The position numbers and the translations under genes are program-made. From NCBI GenBank assembly GCA_023457175.1, contig JAEWMM010000288.1, forward strand, positions 1-7,443: a stretch of DNA of 7,443 nucleotides, in the 5' to 3' direction. Below the pieces are notes generated by a model, which did not search any database, was not told the DNA's origin, and worked only from the letters and a program-made list of their open reading frames with translations. Source of the stretch: Bacillota bacterium. Its GTDB lineage: Bacteria; Bacillota; Clostridia; Oscillospirales; Ruminococcaceae. This document shows positions 7,061-7,443 of the stretch, one piece after another. Position 1 is the first letter of the stretch. Each line of letters starts with the position of its first letter.

Positions 7061-7443
7061 ATGAAACGACTCAAACTGATGCTGGTGTTTGGCACGCGGC
7101 CGGACGCTATAAAAATGGCGCCACTGCTTTTTGCCTGCCAAAAGGATCATCGGCTCGAAACGACTGTTTGCGTTACCGCGCAGCACCGGCAGATATTGGA
7201 CGATGTGCTGGCGCAATTTGAAATCACGCCCGATTTTGACCTGAATATTATGCAAGACAATCAAACCCTTACCGATATTACCGCACGGGTATTAACCGGA
7301 ATGGACGAGGTGCTGACACGGATCAAGCCGAATATCTTACTGGTACACGGCGATACCACCACTGCCTTGTCGGCCGGCTTGAGCGCATTTTACCATCAGA
7401 TTCCTGTGGGGCATGTCGAAGCCGGTCTGCGCACCGGAAATGC
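7061..7443 (+). CDS. wecB: UDP-N-acetylglucosamine 2-epimerase (non-hydrolysing), 5' part
   Basis: The first 127 codons of a protein normally about 370-390 residues long; the rest lies beyond the window. It converts UDP-GlcNAc to UDP-ManNAc in the cytoplasm. The N-terminal glycosyltransferase-B-like fold begins with [13 protein letters not shown] (10-22), followed by [10 protein letters not shown] (38-47), [11 protein letters not shown] (95-105) and [10 protein letters not shown] (117-126). By alignment to E. coli WecB the ligand-contacting or catalytic residues R13, K18, D98 and E120 are present. The usual GTRPEA motif reads GTRPDA, a Glu to Asp change at residue 15. The start is ATG at 7061 with a good ribosome binding site. 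The symbol mnaA is used for the same enzyme in Gram-positive bacteria. It is divergent from a ManNAc-type polysaccharide operon, which suggests dedicated precursor supply, though it may also serve teichoic acid linkage units. Confidence 0.93.
   Translation, partial: MKRLKLMLVFGTRPDAIKMAPLLFACQKDHRLETTVCVTAQHRQILDDVLAQFEITPDFDLNIMQDNQTLTDITARVLTGMDEVLTRIKPNILLVHGDTTTALSAGLSAFYHQIPVGHVEAGLRTGN

Noticed and set aside
1..7443. Mobile elements, CRISPR arrays, tRNA or rRNA genes
   Set aside because: No transposase, direct-repeat array, integrase, att-like duplication or RNA gene was seen; the genes are co-directional and tightly spaced, as in an ordinary operon.

Overview
The window looks like chromosomal DNA from a Gram-positive (monoderm) Firmicute, most likely a member of the Clostridia of moderate GC content. 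The support is strong GGAGG-type ribosome binding sites, a lipoprotein signal, TTG and GTG starts, and surface proteins with a signal peptide and a C-terminal membrane anchor. The species cannot be named from the sequence.

Layout: five tightly packed genes read leftwards (minus strand) from about 6848 and run off the left edge. In order of transcription they are a polytopic GT-C-like membrane glycosyltransferase (5340-6848), a GH8-like lipoprotein hydrolase (4213-5349), a secreted, membrane-anchored DUF2334 protein (2909-4216), a processive GT2 polysaccharide synthase (1652-2902) and a BcsB-like secreted protein (1-1638, cut by the window edge). Junctions are overlaps of 10 and 4 nt and gaps of 6 and 13 nt, so this is one operon. 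On the right, reading rightwards, is the 5' part of a non-hydrolysing UDP-GlcNAc 2-epimerase (7061-7443, cut by the edge). The 212-nt divergent region 6849-7060 carries two facing sigma-A-type promoters whose -10 boxes are the two arms of one palindrome.

How they may work together: the GT2 enzyme would polymerise a beta-linked sugar chain through the membrane and the BcsB-like protein would receive it outside. The DUF2334 protein would modify or hold it, the GH8 lipoprotein would trim it, and the GT-C protein could add a side sugar on the outer face. The gene set matches the Listeria monocytogenes pss system (pssA-E plus pssZ), which makes a poly-N-acetylmannosamine chain with galactose branches, better than Gram-negative cellulose operons. 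The divergent epimerase makes UDP-ManNAc, the precursor such a chain would need. The best reading is a Pss-like exopolysaccharide locus with its own precursor gene. The sugar identity and the regulation are inference.
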